DNA from: Streptomyces sp. NBC_00078
Lineage (GTDB): Bacteria; Actinomycetota; Actinomycetes; Streptomycetales; Streptomycetaceae
DNA: 64,000 bases
Direction of reading: 5' to 3'
Assembly: GCF_026343335.1 (NCBI RefSeq)
Contig: NZ_JAPELX010000001.1
Span: forward strand, 1,178,001 to 1,242,000
The translations under genes and the position numbers were made by a program. Under the pieces are notes generated by a model. The model did not search any database. It was not told the DNA's origin and saw only the letters and a list, made by a program, of their open reading frames with translations. Position 1 is the stretch's first letter; each line of letters starts with the position of its first letter. This document shows, one piece after another, positions 60,341 through 64,000 of the stretch.

Positions 60341-61101
60341 GCCTCGGCGTCCAACTCGGCGAGCCGCGCGACCGTCTCCTCGTCCAGTTCCGACAGGGCG
60401 CGCAGCTGTGCGGGGGTGATCCCGTCAGGTATCGGCACCGGCGCGGGAGTCCTGAGGGGTGGCTGCCAGCCCTCGCCGGCCGTCCAGCGCCGCACGACTC
60501 GGGCGGGCGCGCCCGCGACCACGGCGTGGTCGGGCACGACGCCCCGGACCACGGCACCCGCGGCCACCACCACGTTCCGTCCGATCCGCGCACCCGGCAG
60601 GATCACCGCGCCGGTGCCGATCCAGCAGCCGGAACCGATCTCCACCGGCTCCATCCGCGGCCACTGCTTGCCGATGGGCTCGTGGGGATCGTCGTAGGAG
60701 TGGTTCGTGGACGTGACGTACACGTACGGCCCGAAGTAGCAGTCGCTGCCGATGGTGACCGTCGTGTCGGCGATGACATGGCTGCCCCGGCCCAGGACGA
60801 CGCCGTCCCCGATGCGCAGGATCGGGTCCGGGCCGAGGTCGAGGTCAGGCATCAGGCCGGCGGTGAGGGTGACCTGTTCGCCGACGATGCAGTGGGAGCC
60901 CACGTGGATCCAGGGTTCGCCGAAGACCGTGCCGAGCGGGAAGGCGAGCCGGGTGTGGGCACCCAGCGCACCGAAGCGGAAACGTCCCGGATGCTGCGCG
61001 GTGACCGAGCCCGTGCGCTGCACCCAGGCCCAGCCCGCGTGGACGGCGCGCTGCGTGAGGCTTCGCCGCCAGGATGAGAACGTGTTCTTGCGCTTCGGCA
61101 C
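60337..61101 (-). CDS. Left-handed beta-helix acyltransferase (LbH)
   Basis: A 254-residue hexapeptide-repeat acyltransferase (CatB/maltose O-acetyltransferase-like). Repeats run over ~75-205: GSHCIVGEQVTLTAG, IGDGVVLGRGSHVIADTTVTIGSDC (part), YVYVTSTNHSYDDPHEPIG (catalytic-type His in TNHSYDDP, ~138) and the C-terminal ILPGARIGRNVVVAAGAVV then VVAGAPARVV. Start GTG at 61101. Its stop is provided by the repeat. Acceptor (sugar or antibiotic) unknown. Confidence 0.88.
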   Translation of the reverse strand: MPKRKNTFSSWRRSLTQRAVHAGWAWVQRTGSVTAQHPGRFRFGALGAHTRLAFPLGTVFGEPWIHVGSHCIVGEQVTLTAGLMPDLDLGPDPILRIGDGVVLGRGSHVIADTTVTIGSDCYFGPYVYVTSTNHSYDDPHEPIGKQWPRMEPVEIGSGCWIGTGAVILPGARIGRNVVVAAGAVVRGVVPDHAVVAGAPARVVRRWTAGEGWQPPLRTPAPVPIPDGITPAQLRALSELDEETVARLAELDAEA

Positions 61102-61242
61102 CCGCTCACCGTACTCAGCGTGAGGTGCGCCGACGGGCTCCGCGCCCTGTGATCTACGCCCCACCTGAGCACGCGTCACCCGGCACGCGGATCACCCGTA
61201 GCGGATGAGGCGCCCGCGGCGGACCTGTGGTGCGGTTCGAGG

Positions 61243-61893
61243 ATGACTATGCGCAGCCTTCCCAACCCCTTCGACGCGGCAGGGCGGATGGTCCGATACG
61301 CACTGGGGACCGCGGGCTCGGTCGCCGACCGCGTGGTCCCCGCGGTGACGGCCGCCGTCCTGGACCGGCTCGACCTGGACGGTCTGGCCGCCCGCATCGA
61401 CGTGAACCGGATCGCCGACCGGGTGGACGTGATGCGCGTGGCCCGCCGGCTGGACATCGACCTCGTCGCCGACCGGGTCGACGTGGATCGCGTCGCCGAC
61501 CGGGTGGACATCGAGCGGGTGGCGGCCCGGATGGACGTGAACAGCGTCGCCGCCCGGCTCGACGCCGACACGGTCGCGGCGCGCATCGACGTCGACCGGA
61601 TCGCCGCACGTATCGACGTCGACCGGATCGCCGCCCGGCTGGACGTGGACGCCGTGATCGACCGGATCGACCTGGTCGCGCTCACCAGGGCCGTTCTGGA
61701 GGAGATCGATCTGGGCCGGATCGTCCGGGACACAAGTGGCGGGATGGCCGAGGAGACGGTCGACGCGCTCCGGCTGAGCAGCGCGCGGGCCGACCGGATG
61801 GTGGACCGCGTCACCGACCGCCTGCTGCACCGGCCGGGCGCGGCACCCAAAGGCACCGACGGTCTCGCGCCGCCCCACGGACAGACACCGTGA
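61243..61893 (+). CDS. Nonapeptide-repeat protein of unknown function
   Basis: A 216-residue protein whose middle consists of tandem 9-residue repeats of the type R-[IVL]-D-[VI]-x-x-[IV]-A-[AD]. The Asp recurs at exactly residues 44, 53, 62, 71, 80, 89, 98, 107, 116, 125, 134 and 143 (12 units). N-terminal ~40 residues are hydrophobic/amphipathic; C-terminal ~60 are charged. No signal peptide. The DNA shows the matching 27-bp periodicity. Stop overlaps the RDD gene start (GTGA), so the two are translationally coupled and probably act together at the membrane. No known family recognised. ATG 61243 or 61249. Confidence 0.85.
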   Translation: MTMRSLPNPFDAAGRMVRYALGTAGSVADRVVPAVTAAVLDRLDLDGLAARIDVNRIADRVDVMRVARRLDIDLVADRVDVDRVADRVDIERVAARMDVNSVAARLDADTVAARIDVDRIAARIDVDRIAARLDVDAVIDRIDLVALTRAVLEEIDLGRIVRDTSGGMAEETVDALRLSSARADRMVDRVTDRLLHRPGAAPKGTDGLAPPHGQTP

Positions 61894-62333
61894 CACGTAC
61901 GGAGCCGAGGCCCGAGGGCGACACGGCGGGGGTCGTGTCGCGGTGCCTCGCGGCCCTGGTCGACGCGATCGTGGTGGCGGGCATCGGCCTCGCCGCGCAC
62001 CTCGCGTTCGGCGGCCTGCGACTGCTCGTCACCGGACCGCCCTTCCATATGCCCGACCTCTCCGGCTGGCTGACGGGCGTGCTCGGCTGGACCGTGGCCG
62101 TCCTCTATCTGGCGCTGAGCTGGGTCACGACCGGAGGCACCATCGGCGACTGGCTGCTGGGGCTGCGCGTCACCGGCCGCACCGGACGGCTGCTCGGTAT
62201 CCCCCGCGCGCTGCTGCGGGCCGTGCTGTGCGTCGCCCTTCCCGTGGGCCTGCTCTGGATTCCCTTCAGCCGGCGCCATGCCTCGGTCCAGGACGTCGCC
62301 CTGGCCAGCGCCGTTCACTACCACCACTTCTGA
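61890..62333 (+). CDS. RDD family membrane protein
   Basis: A 147-residue membrane protein. RDD signature: SRCLAALVDAIVVAGIG (~16-32, R and D present), a second TM pair (~59-80) and TTGGTIGDWLLGLRVTG (~83-99), then ALLRAVLCVALPVGLLW (part) and RRHASVQDVALASAVHY at the end. Starts GTG 61890 within the stop of the nonapeptide-repeat gene (4-bp overlap). Transport or scaffold role unknown. Confidence 0.9.
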   Translation: MTRTEPRPEGDTAGVVSRCLAALVDAIVVAGIGLAAHLAFGGLRLLVTGPPFHMPDLSGWLTGVLGWTVAVLYLALSWVTTGGTIGDWLLGLRVTGRTGRLLGIPRALLRAVLCVALPVGLLWIPFSRRHASVQDVALASAVHYHHF

Positions 62334-62582
62334 CCGCGAGGCCGGCGGATCGGTCCGCGGCCGTCGGAACGCGGGCCACGGCCTCGTGGAGGGCCGGGTG
62401 ATGACGACGGGTGGTCGGTTCCGGTGCCGACGGTCGGGCTCGCCGGGCTCGCGATCACCATCGGGTTGCTTCCCCGCCCGGCCGTCGAGCCTCGCCCGCC
62501 GCCTGGGGAAGCACGGCCCCGGCACGCTGTTCGGGGGCTCATCGCCTACGGTGCGTATTGAACCGACGGCGAGGAGAGGGCG

Positions 62583-63116
62583 ATGACGCATAAGGCGTTG
62601 ATCACGGGGATCGGCGGCAGGGAACCGAAGATCGACGGGACGGCCTTCGTGGCGCCCACGTCGTCGGTCGTCGGCGACGTGACGGTGGGGGCCGGAGCGA
62701 GTGTCTGGTACGGGGCGGTGCTGCGCGGCGACGTCGAGCGGATCTCCGTGGGGGCGCAGAGCAACATCCAGGACAACTGCACGCTCCACGCCGATCCGGG
62801 GTTTCCCGTCAGCATCGGGGAGCGGGTGTCCGTGGGGCACAACGCGGTGGTGCACGGGGCGACCGTCGGGGACGACTGCCTGGTCGGCATGGGGGCGACC
62901 GTGCTGAACGGTGCCGTGATCGGGGCGGGATCGCTGGTTGCCGCGCAGGCGCTCGTGCCGCAGGGCATGCAGGTGCCGCCAGGGTCACTGGTGGCGGGGG
63001 TGCCGGCGAAGGTGAAGCGGGAGCTGACGCAGGAAGAGCGCGAGGGCGTCACGCTCAACGGCACGCTGTACGCGGACCTCGCCAAGGCGCACCACGAGGT
63101 GCACGAGAAGGCGTAG
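62583..63116 (+). CDS. Gamma-carbonic-anhydrase-like hexapeptide protein
   Basis: A 177-residue left-handed beta-helix protein of the gamma-class CA/YrdA/PaaY family. VVGDVTVGAGASVWYGAVLRGD (part; ~28-46), RISVGAQSNIQDNCTLHADPG (part; ~52-69) and the metal histidines in TLHAD (~63), VGHNAVVHGATVG (His ~84 and ~89). The pattern fits zinc binding by three His as in Cam, but activity is uncertain in this subfamily. GAGGAGAG precedes the ATG. Confidence 0.9.
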   Translation: MTHKALITGIGGREPKIDGTAFVAPTSSVVGDVTVGAGASVWYGAVLRGDVERISVGAQSNIQDNCTLHADPGFPVSIGERVSVGHNAVVHGATVGDDCLVGMGATVLNGAVIGAGSLVAAQALVPQGMQVPPGSLVAGVPAKVKRELTQEEREGVTLNGTLYADLAKAHHEVHEKA

Positions 63117-63119
63117 GCC

Positions 63120-63770
63120 TCAGTCGGCGGCCGGGACGGGCTCCCTTTCGGCCGCTTCCCTCTCGGCCGCCGCCTTCTTCGCCTTGCGCTTCAGCACCAG
63201 CATCGACGTCAGGCCGATCAGCACGGCCGCCACCAGGCCCAGGTACGAGAACCGCTTCAGCCAGTCCTCGGCGACGATGCCCACGTAGTAGATGACGGCC
63301 GTCGTGCCGCCCGCCCAGCAGATACCGCCGAGGACGTTGGCGATCAGGAACTTCCAGTACGGCATGTGGAGGACGCCCGCGAGCGGGCCGGCGAAGATGC
63401 GCAGCAGGGCGACGAAGCGGCCGAAGAAGACGGCCCACATGCCCCACTTCTCGAAGGACCGCTCGGCGGTGGCGACATGTCCCTCGCTGAAGTGCCTGGG
63501 GAATTTCCCGCCCAGCCAGGCCAGCAGCGGGCGTCCGCCCTTGCGGCCGATCGCGTAGCCGATGGAGTCGCCGATGACGGCACCGGCGGTCGCGCACGCG
63601 CCGAGCACGATCGGGTTGATGCCGGAGTGATGGGAGGACAGCAGGGCCGCGGAGACCAGGACGATCTCGCCCGGCAGCGGGATGCCCAGGCTCTCCAAAC
63701 CGATGACCAGCGCTACCACGGCATAAACGGCCGCGGCGGGTACGGTGTCGAGCCACTCCTGGACGTGCAA
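63120..63770 (-). CDS. DedA family membrane protein
   Basis: A 216-residue DedA/SNARE-associated (VTT) protein for membrane lipid homeostasis. YAVVALVIGLESLGIPLPGEIVL (part: GLESLGIPLPGE, ~25-36), GRKGGRPLLAWLGG (~70-83), the conserved FGRFVALLRIFAGPLAGVLHMPYWKFLIANVLGG (part: FGRFVALLRIFAGPLAG, ~110-126) and a basic C-terminal tail. Start TTG at 63770 with GGGAGGAA 6 nt upstream; an ATG at 63809 would lack this site. Confidence 0.92.
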   Translation of the reverse strand: MHVQEWLDTVPAAAVYAVVALVIGLESLGIPLPGEIVLVSAALLSSHHSGINPIVLGACATAGAVIGDSIGYAIGRKGGRPLLAWLGGKFPRHFSEGHVATAERSFEKWGMWAVFFGRFVALLRIFAGPLAGVLHMPYWKFLIANVLGGICWAGGTTAVIYYVGIVAEDWLKRFSYLGLVAAVLIGLTSMLVLKRKAKKAAAEREAAEREPVPAAD

Positions 63771-63810
63771 CGCCGGTTCCTCCCGTTGTGAACGCTTCGT
63801 TCCCTGCATT

Positions 63811-63843
63811 CCCGGCGTGCGCCCGACAGGGACGCACGCCGGG
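63811..63843 (-). terminator. Terminator of the gene at the right edge
   Basis: CCCGGCGTGCG (63811-63821) and CGCACGCCGGG (63833-63843), perfect 11-bp stem with an 11-nt loop, 13 bp after the stop of the minus-strand partial gene and upstream of dedA. Confidence 0.75.
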
Positions 63844-63855
63844 AAGCCTACCGGG

Positions 63856-64000
63856 TCAGCCCGCTGAGGCGCCGTCCCAGAGATCGCACTGGTGTTCCTG
63901 ATGGACAGCGGTGCTGAGGGTGTTCCCACCCTTGGACGCCGTCTTCAGCGAGAGCACCACCCCGGGGGTAGCGGGCATCGCCGGCTGCCCCGCGGCACGC
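63856..64000 (-). CDS. C-terminal part of an unknown protein (cut by window edge)
   Basis: The last 48 codons of a minus-strand gene ending at the TGA 63858-63856. The readable sequence PGVVLSLKTASKGGNTLSTA then HQEHQCDLWDGASAG looks protein-like and is followed by a proper terminator. No family recognised from this fragment. Confidence 0.5.
   Translation of the reverse strand, partial: RAAGQPAMPATPGVVLSLKTASKGGNTLSTAVHQEHQCDLWDGASAG

Noticed and set aside
62423..62563. 45-codon hydrophobic frame before the carbonic-anhydrase-like gene
   Set aside because: Starts with a GTG lacking a ribosome site; composition follows local GC and no relative is known to me. The 250-bp gap otherwise holds only the promoter region.
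1..64000. CRISPR array, tRNA, rRNA, integrase or transposase
   Set aside because: Looked for and not seen; the only mobile signatures are the two MITE-like repeats.

Overview
The window is a chromosomal segment of a high-GC actinobacterium, almost certainly a Streptomyces. The evidence is very high GC with strong third-position bias, frequent GTG/TTG starts, an XRE/DUF397/RsbW-like regulatory trio carrying TTA (bldA) codons, an F420-type luciferase-like oxidoreductase, an actinobacterial c-di-AMP riboswitch in front of a cell-wall hydrolase, and a CTT/ROK/GntR-rich regulatory gene set. No rRNA, tRNA, CRISPR array, prophage or transposase gene was seen.

Layout, left half. Positions 1-770 hold urease structural genes (ureA, ureB, start of ureC, minus strand). 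845-2659 is a TetR regulator divergent from a membrane protein, with repeated operator-like boxes between them. 2748-4050 has an orphan Phd-type antitoxin divergent from a single clpP. 4391-5085 is a ydaO riboswitch plus NlpC/P60 endopeptidase. 5304-7074 is the RsbW-like/XRE/DUF397 group. 7141-11598 holds the complete biotin set bioF, bioB-bioA-bioD. 11771-16142 is a minus-strand operon with a secreted PQQ-dependent sugar dehydrogenase followed by pqqA-B-C-D-E, so the cofactor and an enzyme that uses it are made together. 16881-18233 has a methyltransferase and a Doc-like toxin/antitoxin pair. 18432-21866 is a MacB/LolCDE-like ABC exporter. 21913-28794 holds an F420-type oxidoreductase, a GNAT, two tandem CNNM/CorC proteins, an SGNH hydrolase, purB and a Mug-type glycosylase.

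Layout, right half. 29224-32809 couples an ABC-2 exporter to a divergent NarL-type two-component system. 32989-34977 is a ROK repressor convergent with a DasR-like GntR/UTRA regulator whose promoter carries a dre-like palindrome. 35168-36816 is an ECF41-type sigma factor beside a dinucleotide-binding oxidoreductase. 36927-40168 has an alpha/beta hydrolase, an EamA exporter and a divergent MocR regulator. 40354-41937 is a Tat-exported PhoD phosphatase behind a PHO box. 42132-46923 has an ACT-GNAT fusion, a Cys/Met-metabolism PLP enzyme, a divergent Lrp and a DUF885 peptidase. 47184-48013 is an Imm21 protein and remnants. 48015-52423 is sbcC-sbcD. 52532-54457 is YigZ, SixA and a degenerate cysteinyl-tRNA-synthetase-like protein. 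54705-56219 holds a CoA-binding protein, a pobA pseudogene and a DUF1353 protein. 56222-57761 is an ArsR repressor with a divergent CDF exporter. 57959-61101 is a YbaK deacylase, an XRE-cupin regulator, an EamA exporter and an acetyltransferase. 61243-62333 is a nonapeptide-repeat protein translationally coupled to an RDD membrane protein. The window ends with a gamma-carbonic-anhydrase-like protein, DedA and a partial gene.

The least ordinary things are: a pair of related MITE-like intergenic elements at 57693-57962 and 60087-60340, which supply the stop codons of their neighbours and in one case have lost one; the 12-fold nonapeptide-repeat protein next to RDD; the CysS-like protein without catalytic motifs; the Cys/His-rich tail on BioB; and the compact PQQ/dehydrogenase operon including a 46-residue PqqA precursor.
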